From the NCBI GenBank assembly GCA_025345505.1, contig JANVCC010000270.1, positions 7,457,426 to 7,521,425 on the forward strand: a stretch of DNA of 64,000 bases. The letters are read 5' to 3'. This document shows, piece after piece, positions 27,007 to 37,500 of this stretch; the stretch's first letter is position 1; each line of letters starts with the position of its first letter. This stretch comes from Todiramphus chloris collaris (taxonomy: Eukaryota > Chordata > Aves > Coraciiformes > Alcedinidae). A program made the position numbers and the translations under genes. The notes under the pieces were generated by a model. The model made no database searches and was not told the origin of the DNA. It saw only the letters and a list, made by a program, of their open reading frames with translations.

Positions 27007-27723
27007 AACCAACCCCGAAAGACTGCATTATAAACAAATGAAAACAAATGCAGCATGTTCTGTTTAGAGGCAGTGCTGTCTGTCAGAAAACCAAGGCTGT
27101 GGGGGAAAGGAAGCTGGCAAGCTGCTGCTGAAGAGCTGTGCTGGTTGCAGTTCAGAAAGGAGGGCAAAGGCATCAGTGTCCCCAGCCCATGAGCAAAACT
27201 CTTCCTGCATTTCAGGCTGCATGTTTTTGTATCTGGGAGTCAATCTCTAAAGCAATGCATTGGGTGCAGCCTGCTCTCTTCCTTCGTGCTGTTGTGGTAG
27301 GTCAGGTCATGTTCCAGCAACCCTTAGGAATCCAGACGTGTGCTTGTGTCTCTTTGCTGTCATTTATGGATCTTGAAAAGGAAGGTTAATCTTTAGATGC
27401 TTTTAATTGTGCCTGTGACTTTTAGTGGTGTGTTGTAGCCACTCCTCTCTAAAGTACTTTCGAGCTTAATTCAATACAGTAAGGGTAAATGAAAACTGGT
27501 ACTCTGAGAGTAGTGCTTGTTGAGTTTATTGGAGCTGTGACTGTGGCTGCTCTGCAGAAGCCACCCTTGTCATGGTTTAGGGTCAGTTCTCGCTCACACC
27601 AGGACAACCCTTATAAATTGAAAGCTGATTGAAACATACGGCTGGCGGGGACTCTCGCTTTTGTGCTGGTACAGAGACTTACCCCAACACCTCCCAAAGC
27701 CATGCAGAGAAGAAACTGTCTTG

Positions 27724-28718
27724 GATCATAGAATCTGGTTGGAGGAGACCCTCAAGATCATCAAGTCCAGCTGTGAACCCAGCACTGCCAGGTCACCACT
27801 AAACCACATCCCTAAGTGCCACATCTTCTAAATATCTGCAGGGTGGGGGTCAAGCAGAAGGGGCCAGGCTCTTGTCAGTGCTGCCCTGGGATAGGATGAG
27901 AGGTAACGGTAGCAAAGTGAAACACAGGGAAGTCCACCTCAGCATGAGGAAAAACTTCTTCCCTGTGAGAGTGACAGCCTGGAACAGGCTGCCCAGGGAG
28001 GTTGTGGAGTCTCTTCTGGACTCTGGAAAGTCTCTGGAGACTTTCAAGACCCACCTGGATCTGTTCCTGTGTGGGCTGCCCTGGGTGACCCTGCTCTTGC
28101 AGCAGGCTTGGACTCAATGATCTCCAGAGGTCCCTTCCCACCCCTACCATTCTATGATTCTATGATCTACATGTCTTTGAAATGCTTTCAGGGATGGTGA
28201 CTCCACCACTGCCCTAGGCAGCCTGTTCCAGGGCTTTACAACCCTTTGATGAAGAAATTTTTCTTAATATCTCATCTTAACCTCCCTTGGTGCAACTTGA
28301 GGTCATTTCCTCTTGTCATATTGTGTGCTACATGGGAGAACAGACCAACTCCCACCTCACTCCAGCCTCCTTTCAGGGAGTTGTCAAGAGCAATAAGGTC
28401 TCCTCTGAGCCTGCTTTTCTCCAGACTAAATCATTCCAGTTCCCTCATCCGCTCCTCATGAGACTTGTTCTCCAGCCCCTTCCCCAGCCACGTTGCCCTT
28501 CTCTGGCCATGCTCCAGCCCCTCAATGCCCTGCTGGGAGTGAGGGGCCCAAACCTGACCCCAGGATTCCAGGGGTGGCCTCACCAGTGCTGAGTACAGGG
28601 GGACAATGACTTCCCTCGTCCTGCTGGCCATGCTAGTGCTGATCCAAGCTAAGATGCTGCTGGTCGTCCCGGCCCCCTGGGCACACCGCTGCCTCATGTT
28701 TGGCCGTCTGTCACCCGT
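27724..28718 (-). mobile_element. CR1 LINE fragment, minus orientation, interrupted by a second CR1
   Basis: The left part (27724 to about 27832) begins with ATCATAGAATC, the reversed 3' tail of avian CR1. It continues with AGATCATCAAGTCCAGCTG, CACTAAACCACATCCCTAAG and GTGCCACATCT. The right part resumes at about 28166 with ATGTCTTTGAAATGC, CAGGGATGGTGACTCCACCA and GGCAGCCTGTTCCAGGG. It then runs through the typical reversed CR1 body (GGGAGTGAGGGGCCCAAACC and similar) to about 28718. The two parts join into one element in minus orientation, interrupted by the + oriented copy at 27833-28165. It is 5'-truncated and has no intact ORF. Confidence 0.88.
27833..28165 (+). mobile_element. CR1 LINE 3' fragment inserted into another CR1
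   Basis: A sense CR1 3' end. It starts near CTGCAGGGTGGGGGTCAAG and carries GAGGAAAAACTTCTTCCCTG and GGAACAGGCTGCCCAGGGAG. It then has CTCCAGAGGTCCCTTCCCAC and ends with the diagnostic ATTCTATGATTCTATGA tail. The open frame of 82 codons at 27872-28120 is the remnant of the 3' end of CR1 ORF2 and is not a host gene. It lies inside the minus-oriented CR1, so it inserted later. It is heavily 5'-truncated, as is usual for this family. Confidence 0.92.
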
Positions 28719-29177
28719 TTATTTTGGTTACTCTGCACAACGAAATGAAGATGTGATCGCAGCAGGGTTGGTGTACCCGTGCTAACTTGAATCCCAGCAG
28801 GAGAGGAACTGCCAGCTTAGGCAGAGCAACAGCGTGCGGACCCAAGGCTGCCGTGCTGTCGCGTGCTCTGTCAGCTTGTACCCAGCCTCTGCTCCTGTGC
28901 TCACCTGCCTTAGCTGCATAAATGCTTTTACAAGTGTGCCTGCGTGGGATCTTGCACTTTCATTTTGCTGTGTGTGTGAACCTCTGGAGTCCCAGCATCT
29001 TTAAACATCTGAAACTGAACAGACAAGAACCAGATGAAAGTGAAAAAACGCTTGCTTATCTTGATGGTTTTTACTGGTGTAAAGCTCCCAGGGGTGATGC
29101 TGCACAGAAAAGGGGGTATTGTCTTTTAAACAATCAGCCACATCAGGTTTCTTGGAGTCTCTGCACTTTGCTGCTTT

Positions 29178-29512
29178 ATCATAGAATCACAGAATTGTCA
29201 GGGTTGGAAGGGACCTTAAAGCTCACCCAGTTCCAGCCCCCCTGCCATGGGCAGGGACACCTCCCACTAGAGCAGGTTGCTCACAGCCCCAGCCAGCCTG
29301 GGCTGAAACACTTCCAAGGATGGGGCTTCCCCCACCTCTCTGGGCAACCTGTGCCAGTGTCTCACCAGCCTCCTGGGGAAGAAATTCTTCCTACTGTCCA
29401 ACCTGAATCGACCCATCTCTAGTTTTAATCCATTCCCTCCAGTTCTGTCACTGCCCCACAGCCTAACAAGTCCCTCCCCAGCTTTCTTGTAGCTGTCTTT
29501 TCTTTTATACTG
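29178..29512 (-). mobile_element. CR1 LINE 3' fragment, minus orientation
   Basis: Starts with the reversed tail ATCATAGAATCACAGAAT, followed by GGGTTGGAAGGGACCTTAAA, CTCCCACTAGAGCAGGTTGC and GGGAAGAAATTCTTCCTACT. Similarity ends near TTTCTTGTAGCTGTCTTTT. The copy is 5'-truncated. The overlapping 113-codon minus-strand frame is the decayed CR1 ORF2 end. Confidence 0.92.
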
Positions 29513-31406
29513 AATCAGAGGGGCTCTGCATGCCACACAGTTTTGCTGCACTGGGTGTACCAGCATGACCATAAATGGGAAGCAGGCTGAGGTGGGATTA
29601 AGGTTCACTGAACTGTCATTGATGAACTGCCATCCACCAGTCCTGGGACCTTGCTTAGAAAGGCTGCGATCAGAGCAGCCCTGCAGGGCTCGTCCTCTCT
29701 CCAGCTACTTCTGCAGGACCTCTGCTCTGGAAGGAGGGGAGGCAGGAGTTAGTGTTTTGTGTGTAACTCTGTGCTAATAAACCAGATGAGAGTTTGGGAT
29801 TTGTACTACAGCATCCAGGGTTTGTGAGAGTAGTGCAGTTTTGTTCCCTTACTTTTAAGTCTTGCACAGAAAGTAAGAACTGCTTTATTTAAATAAAGCA
29901 TAAAGTATTGTCATCAGACATTGCTAATTACTTGCTTTTGGGTATAGCTCTATGATATCATCTGTTACAAATGCTGGTTACTTACACAAACGAGTAATAA
30001 ACGTATTTTCTCTGCTCCAAACAACTGAAGTTCATCATATCTAAGTTATTTCAATTACTGCATTATTCTGCTGCGTGGCTGCCTGCCTCACTGAGATAAA
30101 GGAACTGCAGTGATGGAGCAAACTAATAAAAGCATTTATTTGAACAGCACTGTGTTGGATATAGTCCACCAGCAGAAAAGCAAATTGGAGCTGTTGTGTC
30201 TTATTAAATACATTGTAAATGATTTTGACAAGAAGCCTGACTGAATCCAAGCACCTCTGGACAGCCAGTGTGTCAGAGCATTTCTGAGTGAGATACATCA
30301 TCCTGTCCTGGACTGATAGCTTTGGATAATCCTCTAATCCAAGTGACTGCTTAAATCTTGCAGTCTATTTAGTTTTGCTCAGTCTAGGATGACTTGCTGC
30401 TGGAGAGCTCAGGCTGATTTTTCCTTTATTTTATTGTTACTTTTTTTTTTTTTTAATTTGAAAATGGATTGCAGATGAACAAATGAGTTTAACTCCAGTT
30501 GTCTAGAGTCCAGGCTGGACTTAGAGATGTCTTATCCTAATGCTGTACTGCTCCATTTGAGGTGGCTCCTGAGCTCTATTGTTCTTCTGACTTGTGGGAT
30601 TTTTGCTGAGGCTGTCAAAGAGAAGGTGACTTGGAGGAGGCAGCTTGATGTCAGTTTTGCTCTGAGGACACTGAAGCTTTTGCTTGTTCTTGTGTCTGAT
30701 AGAAGTGGCTCTCCACATATATCTGTCTTGTGCTCCCACTGCCATCAGGTGCCCGTGGGAGCAGACTGCTTCCCGTGCTCTGTAAAGACATGTGGTAGCC
30801 AAAGAACAATTGAGGAGCAGTTTCCTTGAGTGGTTTGCAGTAGAGCAAAGTTGTTTTCTTTGCACTCCTGAACTGCAGAAACTGGTAAGTTGAAAGGCTG
30901 CTGCGAAGGCTGAGCAGTCTGTACAGTTACTGTTTGTGAATCAGCATCACACTGGGATTGTTGGGTACTGCCCTTGTTTTGGGGCTTGTGGAGAAAGTCA
31001 GGCACTGGGACAATGCTTCAGTGTCCCAGGCTGCTTGCTGGCCTCTGCTTCCCACCGAGAGACAGAGAGAGGGGTGATGTCCCCTCTGCCAGGGCTGGGC
31101 TGGCAGCAGAGCTGAGCCTGCCCTGGGGAAAGTGAGAGCTGCCCAGAGCCTGCCCATACCTGGGGCAGCTGGAGCCTGCTCTTCCTCTCCTCCGAGTTTC
31201 TGGGTGGCTGCATGCTCGTTTCTCCACTCCTGGGGCTGCCTGAGGAGCTCACATGTCAGAATGCCAAGAAACAAAAGATTCATTGCTCTCATTTCCCCCC
31301 CCATCTTTTCACAGCTCCGCTCTTTACTGTTCTGAGAATGGAGAGACTCCTTCCAGCCCTCCTCCCAAGAATCACAACCATTTTTTGTTTTGTTTGTCTT
31401 TTACAG
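29513..31406. other. MBOAT1: end of MBOAT1 intron 1
   Basis: Intronic DNA up to the exon 2 acceptor. A run of 14 T at 30441-30454 is the only low-complexity feature. Several 60-125-codon frames on both strands around 30520-31300 show no recognisable domain. Confidence 0.7.
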
Positions 31407-31552
31407 ATCAATTTTGTAGCCTGCCAACTGTTTGCACTTTTGGCTGCATTTTGGTTTCGCATTTACTTGGGTCCCAGTCATGCCAGCTCTGCTGTTCGCC
31501 ATGCGTTTGCCACCCTCTTTGGGATATACTTTGCTGTCTTCTGCTTTGGGTG
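31407..31552 (+). CDS. MBOAT1: MBOAT1 exon 2
   Basis: Acceptor TTGTCTTTTACAG, donor GTGAGTAT. Begins in phase 0 with INFVACQLFALLAAFWFRIY, the first transmembrane helix of MBOAT1, and continues through AVRHAFATLFGIYFAVFCFG. It ends two bases into Trp49. The phase-0 entry means exon 1 must end on a complete codon. There is no in-frame Met in this exon, so translation must begin upstream. Confidence 0.96.
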
Positions 31553-34500
31553 GTGAGTATTTAGTCACCATGTAGACAAGGCTTGGGTAAAAATATTTTT
31601 AAACATTACATTTTTTTTAATCTTAAGGTACTTTCTAAGTTATCCTAAAAAAACCCCATAAATCCTCCCCAAGTGTAACTATCCCAAACCCTCAAAGTAA
31701 AATGAGTCCGGAAAATATTTGTAAGTGAAGTGTTTAATCTGTGATGTTTGTTCTGGAAGTTAAAGCCACACCAGTCTGCTGTGAAGGTAACCTCTTCTGG
31801 AAAGGTTGCATCCAGTTTGAATGTGCATTTCAAGCCAGGCTGCTCTTTCTCCCAGGGAAACAGACAATATCATGTCACTGAGTATTGATCTCTGTTGGAT
31901 ATTCAGGCTACAGAGATGTAATTGTGATAATCCATGTTTATTGGTACCCTGGTATGATCTCATTTATGTCATCTGCATGGAGAAATATTCCCTCACTCTG
32001 AACTGCCAGCCCTTCCAGGTCATGGAGAAATTATCTAAATATTCACTTTATTGTCTTCAAGGTATTCCATTCATCTTTTTGTCCTGGTGATGATGAACTA
32101 TGGCATTATGAATATGGCGAGTATTCCCAACATCCACAGGTGAGCTGATGTGGCTGCAGGTCTGGAGCTGCCCCTCTGACAACAACTCTCCTTCTGTGGA
32201 GAAGCAGGAGGGGGTTTTTAGGACCACCTTCTCTTTACTGCTTTTCCTTCCCACTTTTCTTTCCCAGTTACTTGCAGGAGCTTTGTTCATTCAGTTACAG
32301 AAGCAGCTGTAATCTCAATTTGTGGTTTTTGCATTGCTATATTACATTGCCCTATGAAATTCCTGTCCTCAGAAATTGGCTTTTGCAGGCTTAATAATTT
32401 ATTCCCAAACCTCTGGTTTCTTAAACATAATGAAGTCATCTTCTCCTTAGTCTTGTGTCCTTGAGGATTGCTTTTGATAATCCCTTTTAATGTGTTTTCC
32501 CCCTAACTGTTTAGCCTTTAGGTATTTTCCACTTGACTTAGGTAGTTTAAAATAAAGTCACTGTGGCAGCTTAATTTAGCAATCTACAGAATTAAGTCTT
32601 GCTTTTGGTACTGGGCTTTGAGCTTAGAAAATAGAAAATACCAGCAAAATCATTGCTGGGGAGCAGAAGTTTATGGCATCATCATGAGAAGTTCTCCTCT
32701 CGTGGGACCTTTATTTTCCCTATACAAACACCCGAGAGGAAGGAAGACACCTAAGACTCCCAAAGTGCTTTATCAAATTAGTGCCTTCCTGGGCAAAAGA
32801 AAAAAAAGCTCTTTCATATGAAAATGAAAATTACATGGTAGTTGTATCTGCTTCTTTCACTGTCTAAGAGGAAGTTCGTGTGGAAGGACTCTGCTCAGTC
32901 ACTGAGCCTTCTCGTGTGGGTACCATACTCTCTGTTCAGCACGTGGGAGTGTGTGATTTTTGCATTTACTCATTGTTTCTGCTATTTTCTTCAATATTGT
33001 GTAAGTGGAGTCATTTGCTTCCCATCAGTTGCCACAAACAGGAATTTTTACTTGTAAGCCTGCTAGAAGGACGAGCTGGCAGTTCTTACTGCTTCTTTAC
33101 TTTTGTGTTGGTCTCTCTAACAGCATGTGGATAATACTGTGGTGTGGAGTGGTTGGGGTGTGTTACGGGTGATTTCTGTCTCTGTGCTGTGTGGCTGTCT
33201 CTGTAGCTGCTGCTGAACGCTCACAAGCACGTCGGTCTGGACCGGGGAATGGAAACCCTTTCATTGCTTGGCTCCAGGGCCAGGGCTGTCTGAGATCTGA
33301 TGCTCAGAAAATAATCTCCTCTTCTTTTTCACTTCTTAAGGCGACCCCTTTCTAATATCCAAATGGAAACCGCCACTTATGATTTCTCTGGGATTGTTTA
33401 GAAACATGAACTATAAACGACAGGCCTGTCCATAGCAGTCATTAGCATTTTGCACCATCAAAACAGATATTAATCAAGGAGGTTTTTTCCTTCTCTTCGC
33501 AGAGTGCAAAGCCTGAAAGTCCAGAGGTATTTGGCATCTTTTTTAAAAAAAATTAATTGGAGAATATTAATGAGAGAAGTACCATCCAGACACCAGAAGG
33601 AAAAGGAGCTAAAAACGTCTGTTACTTGTCTCCTGCCCACTGCTTAGAGAAATGCAGGATTTATTGATTGTAGATCAGAGGAAACAAGTCTACAGAAAGA
33701 ATCATCCAACACTTATCTCTTCACAGACAAGTTGAGGTGGTGGTAGAGAAACAGGCACAGTTTCAGCAGGAAACCCCCTCACTCTTACTGTTTAGCCAGT
33801 TAGTCACAACAGGAAAAATAGCCGTATACTGCAACACAGACTAAACTGGTTCATATAATGTCACCCACTGCTTGATCAATGTGAAATAGCAATCCAACGT
33901 GCTGAAAGACCTTCCACCTGGGAGGGTTGGGTTAGGACTATTCTACTATTCCACTAGTGACAGCGGTGTGCCTCAGACTACATCCACATTATTACTTTTG
34001 GCAAAATAGCAGCATATTCAACCTGCTTGAGAATAACCTTGAAAAATGCCAGTTTAAGGGCTGGACCTGGTCATATAGAGGGCCTGTAAGAGCATTAGAT
34101 CCTTCATACTGGGCCTCCAAGACTTGGCTTTTCCCCCCCCTCAAATGCAAGTGGAAGTGAACAAATGAAATAAGGAAACTACATACTTTAATCTGCATGC
34201 TTCTTTCCCTGGTTATTTTCTGCTGCTTTGCTCTCTGGTGAGGCTGCCAGCCATCGAGGGCTATATATGGACAAACCAGTCCAGCATCAGAAATGTTCCC
34301 AGCTGCAGCAGCAATTCAGTCTATCCCCCCTTTCAGTCTAGGTGCTTGACACTTAAGCATGGAGGCTTAATTTAGATGCTTCACCCCCTCTATCACCATT
34401 ACATGTCTGAGCCGGGTGCCTTGCCTATGGAGGGATTCTTGCTGTTCTCTATCCTAAGGACCTTGCTGAGGCTGGACTGGATGCCTGAGCCAGATAAAAT

Positions 34501-37500
34501 AAGACAGATTCTGCCCTTAATCTCCTGAAGAAGCTGTCGTGTGCCCTCAGTCTGCCTTTCATCCAGCTGTTTGCTCTGCTGCATGAAATGCAGGTTGCCT
34601 CATGATCCATCACTGTCAGTCACACTGCATGTTATTAGTCCTTGGGGAGGACTAACTCATTTCTTTTAAATCCAGCCATGATTTGACAAAGACCTGGCTC
34701 ATTTTCAGTTGTCTGGTTACTGTTCCTCTTGTTTGATTTCACCTTTAGATCCCCACCGTGGGTCTGGGGGGATCCCTCTTGGCAGTGTGTGCTCCCAGCC
34801 TGCCAGACCTGCCGTGGCTCAGCTCTGCTGGCTGTGCAGGATGTGCAGTCTCATTCCTCTGTAGGTTTTTCCATCCTCTCCTTGATGTGGCTGTCCTCCT
34901 GATGCAGGGGACACCAGCAGACCTGGTCCCATCCTGTCCATGGGATGCAAGCCTTTCATTCTGGTGTCCCAGCTCACTGTTGCACTTCTCTCTCGTTTGC
35001 TTCATTTGTCAGTCTTGTTTCCAAATACCTGTCTGCTTCTTACCTCCCCAGTATCCTCTTTCTTGCTCTCAGCTATATATGGGGAGAAGTTTGTAGGCAA
35101 GGCTGCATCTGCCCCACCCAGATGCTGCATCACCTCCAGTCCTCGGACGATGCGACTCTTAAGGTACAAAGAGTGATGCTGCTGTCCTGCCTGACAATTT
35201 TGTCATCATCTTTAGGAACAGAGTGAATTTGTCAAGCTCCGCTTAAGGAATGCTTCTTCTGGAAGGAGGCATCTCTTGGCATGTAGAGCTGCAAAGATTA
35301 GGCCATATGTCATTATCTGCCTTTATACAAAATCAGAAGAGAGAAAGTATCTTAAACTTGAAAGATGTTAGTTTCTGGTGTCTCTGAGAAAGAGTTGTAC
35401 ACGTAAATAACATTTAGAGATAAAAAGGGCAGTGGATATAACTTCAGTGGCACACACACAGTATCATCTGCTTTCAAATTCTGGAGTTGGAAATTTCAGA
35501 ATAATGTGTGAGAATGGGAGCTCCAAAACACACGACTGGAAGTGATCCTATTTCTTTCCCCTTTCCCACCCCAGCGTGAGGAGACACCTCCGTCATGTCT
35601 CACCTGGCTACACAAAACCATCAGTCCTCTCTACATTTCTGCCAGATCTTGTACCACAGCTCCAGCCTTGTTAACAATCTAATTTGCAAAAACCAAACTC
35701 CGCTCCTAAGCAAGCCCAAACCCAATTTGAGTGATTCTGGTCCTTGCTGGTACTTGTGTTGGTAACTCTGTGTTCTGTGTGTTGTGTTTTAGGTACTCCT
35801 TTGTGGTAGCTATGGGATACCTCACGTTGTGCCACATAAGCCGAATATACATATTTCATTATGGTATTCTCACTACAGATTTTTCCGGGTGAGTGAGTCT
35901 GCAAGCTGGGCCCTCTGTCGATTACTATTAGTTGAATTCAGTACATTTTAAGAATATTTTTTATGTTATCTGTGGAGCACTTGCAATTTTGTTTCCCTTA
36001 AGCTTTTTCAAAGTTTCGGTCATTGGTTTGGGTTTTTTTTTAAGGAAGGAATAAACACTGTGTGATTTTTGCATTCATTCACTGTTTCTGCTGTATTCTT
36101 GCTAGGCACTGTCTAGTTAGGAGAGTAGAGCTTGGTTAGCCAGACTGCCACCTGGAGCAGCCTGGGAGGATAATTCTGCACCGTTGCTCACTGGAGCTGG
36201 AGAGCGCGTATGACCCTGGGCAGCACGCAGCTGGTGCTCCGGTCCCTGGTGTCTGCCCTGAGAGGTGGGGTGGGTTGCTCTCCTTCCACCTTCCGAGGCA
36301 CAACCACAGGCTCCAGGTCATCCATTCTCCCATTCTCACTTATCTTGATGCCCCAACTGGGAAGGTGTTTCCTACCCCAGGCACTCCAGCGGGTGGGAGG
36401 GGAGGACTTGGTCAGGAGGTGGCTGGGAGAACTGGGAGGTGGGTGGGTAACCCAGGCAGAGAGACACAAGATCAGGTTTTGCTGTCGGTGCTGCTCTTAC
36501 AGGTTGTCTCATGGGGGCAGGTTGTGGCTGCTGTGTCAATAGCACAACTTGCTATATGCCATGGATTTCTGTGGAGCAGTGGTTTCCATGTGTACTGTCC
36601 AACTTCACGGAAGTGGCAGAAGATGAATTGCAAAAAATACAGCCAGCTAACCCTATAGATATTGTTTGTGAGAGGAGGGTATGCTTTTGCATGATTTAAA
36701 TACAACCTTGCTGATCTGTATTCTGCTTGTTTAATTAAATGTCTGAGTACAGAGTAATGAGTAACATACAATGAAAAATTTCTGCAACTGGTACAGTAAG
36801 TTGTAGATGCCTCTTCCAAGCCCCTGTCTTCTTATAGGCATAGAGTGGGAGACTGAAAGTTTTCGCTGTCTTTGTGCACGTGTCTCTGTGTGAGCTGGTA
36901 GGTTTAAGCATTTAATGAAATTTCAGGAGACAGGGGGAAGGTTTTTGTGAAACTTCTGAGGTTTTTCTACCTGAGACTGGGGGTAGAAGAAGAGCAATGG
37001 TGGTTGTTTCTGTTGTAGAGTACATAGCATTTTCTCCTCTCTTGCTGAAAAAGGAGCTTCTCTTATCTAATGCTGAGCTTGAGGATAATAATGGTATTGA
37101 AAGAATAATACCTGAACTTTGTTATTTGACTTTTGTCCTGATTCCTCAGGATGTGAACCAATTCCTAAGATTCAGTCAAACATAAAGCTGCCAAGTAGTA
37201 AACAACTGGAAAATGTAGTATGGATGTGAGCTACGTCCTCATGGTATATTTTAAAAACTAAGAATAAATGAAAATACTTTAGTGGTATTAATAAAAGCTT
37301 GCAATCCAAAGGGCTGAAACCTCATAAATCTGTCTTAAAACCTGTAAATAATGTGTGTGTGCCTACTGAGGCTTTATGCACATACCTAAAGATGTGATGA
37401 CCTAGTGAGACAAAATATACTCTCTAACCACCGTTTTACCGAGTATGAGCAGCAACTGAACCTCCTTTTACTTGTTCTCCCATGTTTGATGGTTCCACAT

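Larger units (their letters stand above)
8091..27567. other. MBOAT1: MBOAT1 intron 1, main part; no exon recognised
   Basis: About 19.5 kb of intronic DNA between the promoter island and the CR1 cluster. Open frames are short and none resembles a known protein. The features I can support are a 22-nt direct repeat pair at 10284-10390, a 17-nt tandem repeat at 11613-11654 and a CA run at 26994-27006. Long first introns often hold enhancers, but nothing in the sequence alone locates one here. Confidence 0.6.

Noticed and set aside
27872..28150. Short frames on both strands with protein-like character.
   Set aside because: The sense frame is the decayed 3' end of CR1 ORF2 and the antisense frame is its mirror; neither is a host gene.
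28922..29422. 166-codon + strand frame.
   Set aside because: Its second half is antisense CR1 sequence (from 29178), and the first half shows no known domain.
31212..31406. Extension of MBOAT1 exon 2 upstream in the same open frame.
   Set aside because: A strong acceptor (TTTGTCTTTTACAG) lies exactly at the point where homology begins, and the upstream residues do not match any MBOAT1.
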